The notes: generated by a model from the sequence alone, not told the origin. Positions 17,434 to 26,405 are shown, counted from the stretch's first letter. The stretch is 48,034 nt of DNA from Anaerolineae bacterium (GCA_003130845.1 QEXW01000152.1:1-48034); one strand, 5' to 3'. Numbers and translations are program-made.

Positions 17434-18441
17434 ATGGACTGGACCAATAAATCAGTGTTAGTCACCGGCGGCACCGGCTCATTCGGCAAAAAATTCACCC
17501 AAATTTTGCTGGCCGAGAAAAACCCCCGAAAAATCATCATCTTCAGTCGCGATGAACTGAAACAACATGAAATGCGGGTGCATGGCTTTGATGACCCCCG
17601 CTTACGCTACTTCATCGGCGATGTCCGCGACCGCGACCGACTTTTACGCGCTATGCATGGCGTAGATATTGTCGTTCACGCCGCTGCGCTCAAACAAGTG
17701 CCCGCTTGCGAATACAACCCAATGGAAGCCGTTAAGACCAACATTCTCGGCACAGCCAACGTCTTAGAAGCCGCCCTCGATGCCGGTGTGAGCAAAGTCT
17801 TAGCACTCAGCACCGATAAAGCCGTCAGCCCGGCCAACCTATACGGCGGCACCAAACTCGTCGCCGAGAAACTCGTCATTCAATCCAACAATTATGCTGC
17901 CGGTTCGGCCACCCGTTACGCCTGCGTGCGCTACGGCAATGTGGTTGGTTCGCGTGGCTCGGTGGTGCCACTTTTCCTTAAACAGCGCGCCAGCGGAAAA
18001 ATCACCATTACCGATGAGCGCATGACGCGCTTCTGGCTCTCGTTAGAAGAAGGGGTTCATTTTGTTATTCACTGCATTGAACAAATGGAAGGCGGTGAAG
18101 TCTTCATCCCAAAAATTCCCAGCACCAAAGTCATTGACTTGGCACGCGCCATCGCCCCCAACGCAAACATCGAAATCATCGGCATTCGGCCTGGCGAAAA
18201 GTTACATGAAGAATTGCTCTCTGCCGAAGAAGCCCGCAACGCCGTCGAACGCGAGACGATGTACGTCATTAAACCGCCCGAAACGCTCTGGAACCGCCAC
18301 CAACACTATGAAGGTGCCCCCCTACCAGAAGGTTTTAGTTACACCAGCGATAACAATACCTGGTGGCTGGATGTCGAAGGCATTCGCAAATACATCGCCC
18401 CGTTCGAAGAAGCCTTTGCCAATGGAACACTGGAAGGATAA
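17434..18441 (+). CDS. pseB: UDP-N-acetylglucosamine 4,6-dehydratase (inverting), PseB-like
   Basis: A 335-residue extended SDR enzyme. The Rossmann motif TGGTGSFG lies at 11-18 and the signature STDKAVSP includes Asp128-Lys129. Tyr137 and Lys141 (LYGGTK) form the YxxxK pair. The tyrosine favours PseB over the CapE/WbjB branch, which as I recall has Met there (inference from memory of family alignments). PseB removes water from UDP-GlcNAc and inverts C5 to give the 4-keto-6-deoxy-L-AltNAc nucleotide, the first step to pseudaminic acid. It is the first gene of the glycan cluster, and its stop codon directly abuts the next start (TAAATG). Confidence 0.86.
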   Translation: MDWTNKSVLVTGGTGSFGKKFTQILLAEKNPRKIIIFSRDELKQHEMRVHGFDDPRLRYFIGDVRDRDRLLRAMHGVDIVVHAAALKQVPACEYNPMEAVKTNILGTANVLEAALDAGVSKVLALSTDKAVSPANLYGGTKLVAEKLVIQSNNYAAGSATRYACVRYGNVVGSRGSVVPLFLKQRASGKITITDERMTRFWLSLEEGVHFVIHCIEQMEGGEVFIPKIPSTKVIDLARAIAPNANIEIIGIRPGEKLHEELLSAEEARNAVERETMYVIKPPETLWNRHQHYEGAPLPEGFSYTSDNNTWWLDVEGIRKYIAPFEEAFANGTLEG

Positions 18442-19356
18442 ATGAGAATCCTGGTCACGGGCGCATCGGGGCTTTTGGGCCTCAATCTCTGCTTGGGGAA
18501 ATGGGACAGGCATACCCTGGTGGGGGTGGACCGCGGAAAATTGCACGGCACCCCGTTCGAGCTTCTTCACACCAACCTGACCGCGCCGGGGGCCATCCCC
18601 CGTTTAATCGAAAGCAGCCGCCCCGATGCCATCATCCACACCGCCGCCAACGCCAACATCGACTCGTGCGAATCCGACCCTGAAGGTGCGCGCCTGCTCA
18701 ACGGCGAAATCCCCGGACTACTGGCTGAAGCCGCTGCGAACGCCTCCATCCGATTCCTGCACATCTCCACCGATGCTGTCTTCGACGGAACCAAAGACAG
18801 CCATTACACCGAAGAAGACGCCCCCAACCCGCTCTCCATCTATGCCCGCACGAAACTGCTCGGCGAACAAAACGTCCTCTCGGCCAACCCGCAGGCGATT
18901 GTAGCACGAGTCAACTTCTTCGGCTGGAGTCTCTCTGGCACGCGCTCGCTCTCCGAGTTTTTCTACAACAAACTCTCTGCCGGCGAGCCGTGCAACGGAT
19001 TCACCGATGTATATTTCTGCCCAATGTTCGTGAGCGATTTGGCAGCGATTCTGATTCGAATGCTGGAACGCGGCCTAGCGGGACTGTACCACGCGGTTGG
19101 ATCGGAAGCATTGAGCAAGTACGAGTTCGGGCGGCGCATCGCCCACCAGTTTGGTTTCGACGAATCTTTGATTATCCCCCAATCGGTCGAAGAATCCGGC
19201 CTCAAGGCCCGTCGTTCCCACAACTTGCGGCTTTCCACCCACAAGCTATCCACCGATTTGGGGATAGCAATTCCCGACGTATCCACCGGAATCGCGAAGT
19301 TTTATACACAATACCAGCAAGGTTATCCACAGAAAATGCGGAGTTATCAACAATAG
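18442..19356 (+). CDS. RmlD-like NAD(P)-dependent sugar-nucleotide reductase
   Basis: A 304-residue SDR protein of the dTDP-4-dehydrorhamnose reductase family. The N-terminal nucleotide-binding loop VTGASGLLG lies at 5-13, the active-site region HISTDAVFDG at about 107-116, and the catalytic Tyr134-x3-Lys138 pair in YARTKLLGE. RmlD homologues reduce 4-keto sugars, and some act on UDP-linked 4-keto-6-deoxy-HexNAc made by PseB/WbjB-like dehydratases. Being immediately downstream of pseB with no gap suggests it uses that product. No RmlA/B/C genes are present, so dTDP-rhamnose synthesis is not supported here. The Shine-Dalgarno (GGAAGGA) lies within the end of pseB. Confidence 0.8.
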   Translation: MRILVTGASGLLGLNLCLGKWDRHTLVGVDRGKLHGTPFELLHTNLTAPGAIPRLIESSRPDAIIHTAANANIDSCESDPEGARLLNGEIPGLLAEAAANASIRFLHISTDAVFDGTKDSHYTEEDAPNPLSIYARTKLLGEQNVLSANPQAIVARVNFFGWSLSGTRSLSEFFYNKLSAGEPCNGFTDVYFCPMFVSDLAAILIRMLERGLAGLYHAVGSEALSKYEFGRRIAHQFGFDESLIIPQSVEESGLKARRSHNLRLSTHKLSTDLGIAIPDVSTGIAKFYTQYQQGYPQKMRSYQQ

Positions 19357-19392
19357 CAGGTCTTTGCACACCCCGCCTTCAGGAGGAATGTT

Positions 19393-20460
19393 ATGGAATT
19401 CAAAATCAACAACCGTCTCATCGGCCCCAATCATCCTACCTACTTTATTGCCGATATTGCGGCCAATCATGATGGCTCTCTCGAACGTGCCAAACTGCTG
19501 ATTCGACTTGCCAAAGAAGCCGGCGCCGATGCAGCCAAATTTCAACACTTTCAGGCGCCCAAAATTGTTTCTGAATATGGCTTCAGTCACATGAACAGCA
19601 AAGTGAGTCACCAGGCCAAATGGAAGAAATCGGTCACAGAAGTGTATGCAGCCGCATCGCTGCCACAGGATTGGACCCCTATCCTAAAAGAAGAGTGCGA
19701 TAAAGTCGGGATTGACTTCTTCACCTCGCCATACGATTACGATTCCATCGAACATGTAGACCCGTACATCCCAGCCTACAAAGTCGGCTCCGGTGAGATT
19801 GACTGGATAGAGACGCTCGAACACATGGCCAGCAAAGGCAAGCCGATGATTATCGCCACAGGAGCCTCGACCATTGGCGAAGTGCAAAAAGCGGTGCATG
19901 CCATTTTGCGCCTCAATAAACAATTGTGTGTCATGCAATGCAACACCAACTACACCGCCAGCCCCGAAAACTACGATCACATCCATCTAAACGTCCTAAA
20001 AACCTACGCCACCATGTTTCCCAATGTCGTATTAGGGCTTTCAGACCACACACACGGCAACGCCACCGTTTTAGGCGCCGTTGCCCTGGGCGCGCGGATG
20101 ATTGAGCGGCACTTTACCGATAACAATGACCGCGAAGGACCCGACCACAAATTTGCGATGAACCCCGAAGCCTGGGCGCACATGGTCGAAGAAACCCGTC
20201 TGCTGGAACGGGCGCTTGGTTCTGCCGATAAATTCATCGCCGGCAACGAACAAGAGACGGCCATCGTGCAACGCCGCTGCTTACGCGCCGCACGCGACAT
20301 TCGCGCCGGTGAAATCTTCACCCGTGAGATGATTGACGTGTTACGCCCGGCTACCCCTGGTGCGATTAAGCCTGACCAGATTCAAAACGTCATCGGAACA
20401 CGCGCACTCACTGACCTGCCGAAGGGCAAAGAGTTGCGCTGGACAGATATAGGAGCGTAA
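19393..20460 (+). CDS. Sialic/pseudaminic acid synthase family (NeuB/PseI)
   Basis: A 355-residue enzyme with an N-terminal TIM-barrel condensing phosphoenolpyruvate with a six-carbon amino sugar, and a C-terminal SAF (antifreeze-like) domain from about residue 290. Motifs include IADIAANHDG (19-28), DAAKFQHF, YKVGSGEI, LGLSDHTHG and ERHFTDN, characteristic of NeuB/PseI/LegI. The product is a nonulosonic acid. Which one (sialic, legionaminic, pseudaminic) cannot be fixed, but an upstream PseB favours pseudaminic-like. AGGAGG lies about 7 nt before ATG. The pathway's aminotransferase, acetyltransferase and UDP-sugar hydrolase are not in the window. Confidence 0.9.
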   Translation: MEFKINNRLIGPNHPTYFIADIAANHDGSLERAKLLIRLAKEAGADAAKFQHFQAPKIVSEYGFSHMNSKVSHQAKWKKSVTEVYAAASLPQDWTPILKEECDKVGIDFFTSPYDYDSIEHVDPYIPAYKVGSGEIDWIETLEHMASKGKPMIIATGASTIGEVQKAVHAILRLNKQLCVMQCNTNYTASPENYDHIHLNVLKTYATMFPNVVLGLSDHTHGNATVLGAVALGARMIERHFTDNNDREGPDHKFAMNPEAWAHMVEETRLLERALGSADKFIAGNEQETAIVQRRCLRAARDIRAGEIFTREMIDVLRPATPGAIKPDQIQNVIGTRALTDLPKGKELRWTDIGA

Positions 20461-20508
20461 AAAGGGCAGGGCATCCGATTTGTCCCGCTACCCTGCGCCT
20501 GACCCAGC

Positions 20509-21600
20509 ATGGCACGCATACTCTATTTTTCCCTCGATTACACCCCCCACGACCATCGCTTTCTTTCCGCCATTTCAGAAAGTGAGCACCAGGTCTATTA
20601 CGTCCGGCTGCAACGTGGACCTCGACAAGGGGAAAGCCGCCCCGTGCCGCCCAAAGTGGAGATTGTCTTGTGGGCAGGCGGACAAAAACCCTTTGCGTGG
20701 CGTGACCTACCCCAATACGTCTTCGATTTTCGGCGCCTTGTGCAAAAAATCAAACCCGATTTGATTCACGCCGGACCCATTCAAACCTGTGCCTTCATCG
20801 CTGTGCTGAGCGGCTTTCGCCCGATTCTGACCATGTCATGGGGCTTTGACCTCATGCGGGATGTAGAGCGCGGCAAATGGTGGCAATGGGTCACACGCTA
20901 TACCCTGAAACACTCAACCTTTTTCACCTCGGATGCCGAAGTTACCCGTCAAAAAGCAATTGCCTACGGAATGAACCCCACCAACACCGTAGTCTTTCCC
21001 TGGGGAGTAGACCTCCATCACTTTACCCCCAAAGACTGGTCAAACATCAACCCAGAGCGCTTTACGTTGTTCTGCAATCGTGCTTGGGAGCCCATCTATG
21101 GCGTAGACGTGCTAGCGCGCGCTTTCGTCCACATCGCATCACAAGACGCTACCATGCACCTGCTGCTAGCCAATAGCGGCTCACAAGGCAATCGCATTCG
21201 CGAAATCCTCCTGCAAGGCGGTGTGCTAGAACGTGTCACCTTTCTTGGGCATATCCATAACCACGACCTGCCGCGTTTCTATCACATGGCTGACCTGTAC
21301 ATCTCTCCTTCCCATGTTGACGGGTCTTCAGTATCCTTAATGGAGGCAATGGCCTGCGGCTTGCCGTGCCTGGTTTCAGATATTCCGGCCAACCGGGAAT
21401 GGGTCCGTGAAGGACATAACGGTTGGCTGTTTCGGGATGGCAACGCGACAGAATTGGCTGCAAAAATCCAAAACGCGCTGCAAAACCGAATGCTCTTGCC
21501 CCAAATTGGACAACACGCCCGTGACACCGCCCAAGAAAAAGCCGATTGGGCCAAAAATGCCAAAATCTTGCTCGAGACGTATCACAAATTAAAAAAATAA
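20509..21600 (+). CDS. Glycosyltransferase, GT-B fold (GT4-like)
   Basis: A 363-residue soluble or peripheral GT-B enzyme. The C-terminal domain (from about residue 182, ERFTLFCNRAWEPIYGVDVLARAF) contains the family 4 motif DGSSVSLMEAMACGLP (271-286), which binds the nucleotide of the donor sugar. The N-terminal acceptor domain includes the phrase IKPDLIHAGP. It probably adds a sugar to the surface glycan built by this cluster, with donor and acceptor unknown. No good Shine-Dalgarno precedes the ATG, which lies 48 bp after the NeuB-like gene. Confidence 0.86.
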   Translation: MARILYFSLDYTPHDHRFLSAISESEHQVYYVRLQRGPRQGESRPVPPKVEIVLWAGGQKPFAWRDLPQYVFDFRRLVQKIKPDLIHAGPIQTCAFIAVLSGFRPILTMSWGFDLMRDVERGKWWQWVTRYTLKHSTFFTSDAEVTRQKAIAYGMNPTNTVVFPWGVDLHHFTPKDWSNINPERFTLFCNRAWEPIYGVDVLARAFVHIASQDATMHLLLANSGSQGNRIREILLQGGVLERVTFLGHIHNHDLPRFYHMADLYISPSHVDGSSVSLMEAMACGLPCLVSDIPANREWVREGHNGWLFRDGNATELAAKIQNALQNRMLLPQIGQHARDTAQEKADWAKNAKILLETYHKLKK

Positions 21601-21682
21601 CCACACCAAACATTTACCGGCAACTCACCAACGAGCAAAACCACATTTTTTGTTTTAGTTTTGGGCCGCATTCGTCAATCAT

Positions 21683-21691
21683 TGGTAGAAT
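21683..21691 (+). promoter_or_regulatory. Extended -10 element before the LapA-like gene
   Basis: TGGTAGAAT fits TGnTAnnnT. It lies 66 bp before the ATG at 21758. No -35 at 16-18 bp is convincing (TTGGGC is 19 bp away). It suggests a second transcript start inside the glycan cluster. Confidence 0.45.
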
Positions 21692-21757
21692 GTGTAGAAA
21701 CCGGTACTCTCCCACAGATGCAGTTCCACTCACAAGGAACAAGTTCGGAGGTCGTTC

Positions 21758-22156
21758 ATGGCAACCCTTTACCTGATTCTTGCCCTGCTGATTGCCATCG
21801 TTGCTGTCATTTTTGCCTTGCAAAACACTGCTGCCATCACCATCTCCTTTTTTTTCTGGCAGGTGAGTGGCTCACTTGCCCTGGTCGTGCTGGTAACCCT
21901 GGTGTTGGGTGTGCTGGTTGGCTGGCTCTTCGTAGCACCTTCTCTGGTGAAGGGCAGTTTACAAGGTTCCAGCCAACGCAAGCGAATCGCCGCACTAGAA
22001 AAAGAAGTGACCGAATATAAAGTCAGTGTCGAGAAACTCCAAGGACAAATCAAAACGCTGGAAGGCGAACTCGCCGCAGCCCATGCTGCGCCGCCCCCGG
22101 TTGCCCCTGCCCCCGCCACGCCGCTGCCCAACCAAGCCGAAAAACAACCGCAATAA
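21758..22156 (+). CDS. LapA-domain (DUF1049-like) membrane protein with coiled coil
   Basis: A 132-residue protein with two transmembrane helices (about 4-24 and 40-62), the usual LipopolysaccharideAssembly-A-like hairpin seen in FALQNTAAITISFFFW. A short coiled coil follows (about 75-108, KRIAALEKEVTEYK onward), then a Pro/Ala-rich tail. In E. coli LapA helps regulate LPS synthesis; a monoderm role would differ and is unknown. It sits between a glycosyltransferase and a cytidylyltransferase gene but has its own promoter-like element and GGAGG Shine-Dalgarno, so it may be functionally separate from the glycan cluster. Confidence 0.78.
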   Translation: MATLYLILALLIAIVAVIFALQNTAAITISFFFWQVSGSLALVVLVTLVLGVLVGWLFVAPSLVKGSLQGSSQRKRIAALEKEVTEYKVSVEKLQGQIKTLEGELAAAHAAPPPVAPAPATPLPNQAEKQPQ

Positions 22157-22176
22157 AGTACCGTTCATAGAGCCTT

Positions 22177-23022
22177 TTGAACACACTTGCCATTATTCAA
22201 GCCCGCATGGGTTCCTCGCGCCTGCCTGGCAAAGTCCTACTCGACTTGGCCGGCAAACCGATGATTCAACGAGTCATCGAGCGCGTCCAACGCGCCCAAA
22301 CAGTGCATAGGGTGCTGATTGCCACCACCACCGACCCGGCAGATGAGCCAATTGCGCAGTTTGCTGCTCAACAGGGTGTGGACTGCTATCGCGGCTCGCT
22401 GCACGATGTCTTAGATCGCTTCTATCAAGCCGCCCAATGTGTGCAACCGGATGTCATCATTCGCATCACCGCCGACTGTCCGCTGATTGAACCAAGCTTG
22501 ATAGACGAAACCGTTCGATTGATGCGAGAACCCTGCTTCGCACCGATTGACTTTGCCTGCAACCGTTTGCCGCCTCCCTTTACGCGCACCTTTCCGATAG
22601 GACTAGATGTAGAAGTTTGCACCAGCGCAGCCCTAGAACGCGCCTGGCGCGAAGCAAGCGCTCCTTTTCACCGTGAACATGTGATGCCCTATATCTACGA
22701 AGGCGTCACTCTCATGCAGCCTGCTTCCCAACCTGTGCATCGCCGCTATTCCGTATGCACCGGAATCTCCCCCCGCCAGTTCCACATTGCCCAGCTGCAA
22801 CATACGCCCGATTACGGCAGCCTGCGCTGGACGGTAGATACCATCGAAGACTTAACTTTTATTCGAGAACTCTACGCCCGCCTGCCAAACACCGAAGAAT
22901 TCGACTGGTACGACGTCCTGCACACTGTGCAACAACACCCTGAATTAAGCCGAATCAACGCCACAGTGCAACATAAAACCATGACGGATGTAGACGAAAG
23001 AGCCAATCCAGCCATCAATTAA
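22177..23022 (+). CDS. SpsF-like cytidylyltransferase family protein
   Basis: A 281-residue nucleotidyltransferase of the acylneuraminate cytidylyltransferase superfamily. The N-terminal pyrophosphorylase-type motif QARMGSSRLPGKVL starts at residue 8, and ITADCPLIEP is the metal/nucleotide-binding block. It would activate a nonulosonic acid or similar sugar with CMP, fitting the NeuB-like synthase nearby. SpsF proteins are known from Bacillus spore-coat polysaccharide loci. The start is a TTG at 22177, since the first ATG (residue 11) would remove part of the motif. It begins 20 bp after the LapA-like gene. The C-terminal 30 residues look disordered. Confidence 0.8.
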   Translation: MNTLAIIQARMGSSRLPGKVLLDLAGKPMIQRVIERVQRAQTVHRVLIATTTDPADEPIAQFAAQQGVDCYRGSLHDVLDRFYQAAQCVQPDVIIRITADCPLIEPSLIDETVRLMREPCFAPIDFACNRLPPPFTRTFPIGLDVEVCTSAALERAWREASAPFHREHVMPYIYEGVTLMQPASQPVHRRYSVCTGISPRQFHIAQLQHTPDYGSLRWTVDTIEDLTFIRELYARLPNTEEFDWYDVLHTVQQHPELSRINATVQHKTMTDVDERANPAIN

Positions 23023-23082
23023 CTCGGTCAGGCCTGTTTGTAGACCATTCATCCTCTCACTTTTTACACTAGAGATGCGCGC

Positions 23083-23967
23083 GTGTCACTCATTACTCTC
23101 TTTTCCGCCCCTAAACCCTTCACTAACCCGCACATTGCCATCATTCAGCGCAACGCCATTCGCTCATGGAAAGAATTGCCGGATGTGCAAATTGTTCTTT
23201 TGGGGGATGAACCGGGGCTGGCCGAAATTGCTGCGGAATTGAATGTGATTCATTTACGCCAGATTCCACGCAGCGAGAGCGGCGCACCGCTCATGGATGC
23301 CATGTTCCGCCTGGCACGAGAAGCCAGCCATACCCCGCTATACGCCATCGTCAACGCCGACATCATCCTCTTCCAGGATTTCATTCACGCCGCACGCACC
23401 GTTTCTGCACAACTCGAACGGTTCGTCTTGCTCGGCCAGCGCTGGGATATGGACATCCACACCCCGCTCGATTTTTCAGAAGGTTGGGCCGAGCGCTTGC
23501 GCGCCTCGGCCCTACAGCATGGCAATTTGCACCGTCCAGCCGGCAGCGATTATTTCATTTTTCCCCATACCACATACCAATCTCTGCCTGCCTTTGTGAT
23601 TGGCCGCGCCGGCTGGGACAATTGGATGATTTACCATGCCCGCAAAAGCGGCTTCCCGGCCATAGATGCCACACACGACGTGATGATTATCCACCAAAAC
23701 CATGATTACTCACACCTGCCCGGCGGACAGCCACACTACAAACACCCTGAAACCGAAATCAACATCCGCCTGGCCGGTGGACGCCCCATGACCCGCTTTA
23801 CCCTGCTCGATACCGACAAGCGCCTGCTCAACGGGCAAATTTTGCCCCAAAGGCTGGATTCCGCCCACTTGTGGCGTCACATCGAAACTTGGCCATTACT
23901 CGCATTCAACGCAGTCAAACTCTCGAATGCGCTCTGGCGGATTAAGCGATTGCTTCACAAGCCATAA
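23083..23967 (+). CDS. Putative GT-A-like transferase, unassigned family
   Basis: A 294-residue soluble protein. The N-terminus resembles a nucleotide-diphospho-sugar transferase fold, with an Asn91-Ala-Asp93 motif (YAIVNADIILFQDF) where GT-A enzymes have DxD. A conserved-looking centre follows (GWDNWMIYHARKSG, HDVMIIHQNHDYSH) rich in His, Asp and Trp. It probably takes part in building or decorating the surface glycan, by its place between the SpsF-like and GT2 genes. The start is GTG at 23083; an ATG at 23075 is out of frame. I do not recognise the family with certainty. Confidence 0.6.
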   Translation: MSLITLFSAPKPFTNPHIAIIQRNAIRSWKELPDVQIVLLGDEPGLAEIAAELNVIHLRQIPRSESGAPLMDAMFRLAREASHTPLYAIVNADIILFQDFIHAARTVSAQLERFVLLGQRWDMDIHTPLDFSEGWAERLRASALQHGNLHRPAGSDYFIFPHTTYQSLPAFVIGRAGWDNWMIYHARKSGFPAIDATHDVMIIHQNHDYSHLPGGQPHYKHPETEINIRLAGGRPMTRFTLLDTDKRLLNGQILPQRLDSAHLWRHIETWPLLAFNAVKLSNALWRIKRLLHKP

Positions 23968-24017
23968 AATAACACCTGTGGCATGATTACCCTACAAAAC
24001 ATCTCCCACAAAAGACC

Positions 24018-24968
24018 ATGAGAAAAGGCCAAAACCCTGCCAAATTTGTCACCCAAGTTGCCAAACCGGAACGCATCACGGTTGCGGTGCTAAATTACAT
24101 CCCCTTTCTAAGCGGGTTCTATGCAGAAGGTCTGGATGTACTAAAAGTCTCCCTCACCTCCATGCGCAACGAACCTGGCTTGCCATTTGACCTGATGGTG
24201 TTTGATAATGGCTCTTGCCCTGAAGTGCGTGATTACCTGCTCGCCGAGCAAGACGCGGGGCGCATTCAATACCTGATTCTTTCCGAAAAGAATCTGGGCA
24301 AAGGTGGGGCATGGAACATCATGCTGGCCGGCGCGCCAGGCGAAATTATCGCCTACTCCGATAGCGACATTCTCTATTATCCAGGTTGGCTGAGCCGTTC
24401 GGTGGAATTGCTCGAATCCTTCCCCCATGTGGGCATGGTCACCGCACGCCCCTTTCGCACCAATCCTGAATTCCACACGGCTACGCGTCAGTGGGCGCAA
24501 GAAAATGCCATTCTCGAAGAGGGACAATTCCTGGCTTGGGAAACCTTCTGGGAGTTTAACCGCTCCTTAGGCCAAGCCGAAGCAGAAAACCGCAAAATCT
24601 ACGCGGAAACGTGTGATTGGAAAATCACCTACCAGAACAAAGTTGCCATGGTTGGCGCTTCGCACTGGCAATTTGTGGCCTACAAATCCATTCTGCGACA
24701 ATTCTTGCCCTTCGACATGGATAAGCCGATGGGACAAGTCAAGCAACTAGACCAACGGATGAACGCTGCCGGTTACCTGCGCTTAATGGTGAGCGACCCC
24801 CTGGTGATGAACCTCTCAAACACGACCGACTACGTTAAAGGAGCATACGCCACACCCTCTGCAGCCACCTCGCGCCCCGGCTTGCTCAAACGACTGATAC
24901 AAACCCCGCCAATCAAAAAAGCGTTGCTAGCAGTGTACGACCAGATTTTTCGGTGGTATTACGCTTGA
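24018..24968 (+). CDS. Glycosyltransferase family 2
   Basis: A 316-residue GT-A fold enzyme. After a short leader, the domain starts ITVAVLNYIPF, with the nucleotide-binding VFDNGS near 62-66. NLGKGGAWNIML follows, then the metal-binding DSD at 115-117 (AYSDSDILYY), then YPGWLSRSVELLE. It would transfer a sugar from a nucleotide donor; the substrate is unknown. No transmembrane helix is evident. It is the last gene of the glycan cluster. The ATG has no strong Shine-Dalgarno. Confidence 0.85.
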   Translation: MRKGQNPAKFVTQVAKPERITVAVLNYIPFLSGFYAEGLDVLKVSLTSMRNEPGLPFDLMVFDNGSCPEVRDYLLAEQDAGRIQYLILSEKNLGKGGAWNIMLAGAPGEIIAYSDSDILYYPGWLSRSVELLESFPHVGMVTARPFRTNPEFHTATRQWAQENAILEEGQFLAWETFWEFNRSLGQAEAENRKIYAETCDWKITYQNKVAMVGASHWQFVAYKSILRQFLPFDMDKPMGQVKQLDQRMNAAGYLRLMVSDPLVMNLSNTTDYVKGAYATPSAATSRPGLLKRLIQTPPIKKALLAVYDQIFRWYYA

Positions 24969-25015
24969 GCATTAACCGACTTCATAGCCGCTTTCATGGT
25001 GCTTTAATCGGACTA

Positions 25016-25024
25016 TGTTATAGT
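25016..25024 (+). promoter_or_regulatory. Extended -10 element of the ctpA-like gene
   Basis: TGTTATAGT fits TGnTAnnnT and lies 24 bp before the GTG start at 25048. GGAGG at 25038-25042 is the Shine-Dalgarno that selects GTG 25048 over the in-frame TTG at 25036, which overlaps it. No clear -35. Confidence 0.5.
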
Positions 25025-25047
25025 TTTTCACAAGTTTGGAGGTATCT

Positions 25048-26289
25048 GTGGAAAAATTTATTCGATACACACTACTCACGGTCTTCATCGGTTTCTTGGT
25101 GTTAGGCGCATTTGCCGGTGGCTTCGTGGTTGGGCAAGTCACCCCCCTGTCCTCACTTATTCCTGGTCTGCCACCTGGTACACCCCGCATAGTCAGTACC
25201 CCCCAAGCAGCCAACGAAGCAACGCCCCAAGACTTACAAACTCTGTTTGCCCCATTCTGGGAAGCATGGGAACTGGTTCACACACAATATGTGGACCAAC
25301 CCGTAGATGATACGGCTCTGATGCGCGGTGCGATTCGCGGCATGTTGGGCGCCTTGGGTGATGACCATACCTCCTACATGGACCCGGACGAGTACAAAGA
25401 TGCGAACGCAGAATTAGCCGGCAACTATGAAGGCATCGGCGCTTATGTGGATACCACCGGCGACTACCTGACCATCATCAGCCCCATCAAAGGCTCGCCT
25501 GCCGAGGCCGCCGGCTTACGCGCCGGCGATAAAATTATCGCCATTGACGGCGAAGATGTGACCGGCATTAACCCAGAACTGGTTCGCAAGCGCGTGCTGG
25601 GACCAGCCGGCACCAACATCACCCTTACCATCTTGCGCGAAGGCGAGGAAAAACCTTTCGATGTCACCATCACACGCGCCAAAATTGTCGTTGCCAGCGT
25701 AGAATATGAAATGAAAGAAGACATTGCCTATGTTAAGCTCAACACCTTTGGCAACACGACCGGGCGCGAGTTAAAAAACGCCTTGCGTGAGTTGATGGCA
25801 CAAAACCCCAAGGGATTAATCCTGGATTTGCGCAACAACGGGGGCGGTTATCTGAACACAGCGGTAGAAGTTCTTTCTCAATTTATCAAAGGAGGCGAGA
25901 TCGCGCTGTATGAACAATATGGCGATGGCAGGCGCGACACCTTCACGACCCAAGGTGGTGGTCTGGCGACCGACATTCCGATGGTCGTCCTGATAAATGA
26001 AGGGTCTGCTTCGGCTTCTGAAATTGTGGCCGGGGCGCTGCAAGATTATCAACGCGCCACCTTGGTTGGTGTCAAGTCCTATGGAAAAGGTTCGGTACAA
26101 AACTGGATTCCGCTGAATGGCGAACAAGGGGCGGTACGCATCACGGTTGCCAAATGGTTAACCCCCAAAGAGCGCACCATTCACAAAACTGGTTTGACGC
26201 CTGATGTCGTTGTCGAACTGACCAAAGAAGACCGCGATGCCCAACGAGACCCCCAACTCGAAAAAGCGCTGGAATTGCTCTCAAAATAG
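25048..26289 (+). CDS. ctpA: S41 family C-terminal processing peptidase (CtpA)
   Basis: A 413-residue secreted, membrane-anchored serine protease. An N-terminal helix (about 5-30) is followed by a Pro-rich linker, the S41 N-terminal region (LGDDHTSYMDPDEY), a PDZ domain (about 125-210, with AAGLRAGDKIIAIDGEDV) and the protease core. The catalytic Ser322 lies in NEGSASASEIVAG and Lys347 in SYGKGSVQ, 25 residues apart as in CtpA/Tsp. It cleaves C-termini of exported proteins. It has its own promoter-like element, GTG start and GGAGG Shine-Dalgarno. The next gene also encodes a membrane protease. Confidence 0.94.
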   Translation: MEKFIRYTLLTVFIGFLVLGAFAGGFVVGQVTPLSSLIPGLPPGTPRIVSTPQAANEATPQDLQTLFAPFWEAWELVHTQYVDQPVDDTALMRGAIRGMLGALGDDHTSYMDPDEYKDANAELAGNYEGIGAYVDTTGDYLTIISPIKGSPAEAAGLRAGDKIIAIDGEDVTGINPELVRKRVLGPAGTNITLTILREGEEKPFDVTITRAKIVVASVEYEMKEDIAYVKLNTFGNTTGRELKNALRELMAQNPKGLILDLRNNGGGYLNTAVEVLSQFIKGGEIALYEQYGDGRRDTFTTQGGGLATDIPMVVLINEGSASASEIVAGALQDYQRATLVGVKSYGKGSVQNWIPLNGEQGAVRITVAKWLTPKERTIHKTGLTPDVVVELTKEDRDAQRDPQLEKALELLSK

Positions 26290-26405
26290 CAGCGCATAAA
26301 GAACACGCCAACTTTTTAACACATTCCTGATGAAACGCCAATGCAGTGTTTACGTAGAGTAGGTATAAACCAACTGAAGATTTAGTAAAGGTATGGAGGC
26401 CGAGT

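Noticed and set aside
17253-17540. N-terminal extension of the lipid kinase
   Set aside because: It would cross the divergent promoter and the start of the PseB-like gene, and the kinase family begins at the ATG at 17252.
20461-20508. Terminator after the NeuB-like gene
   Set aside because: A GCAGGG/CCCTGC pairing exists, but it has a long loop and no T-tract, so it is not convincing.
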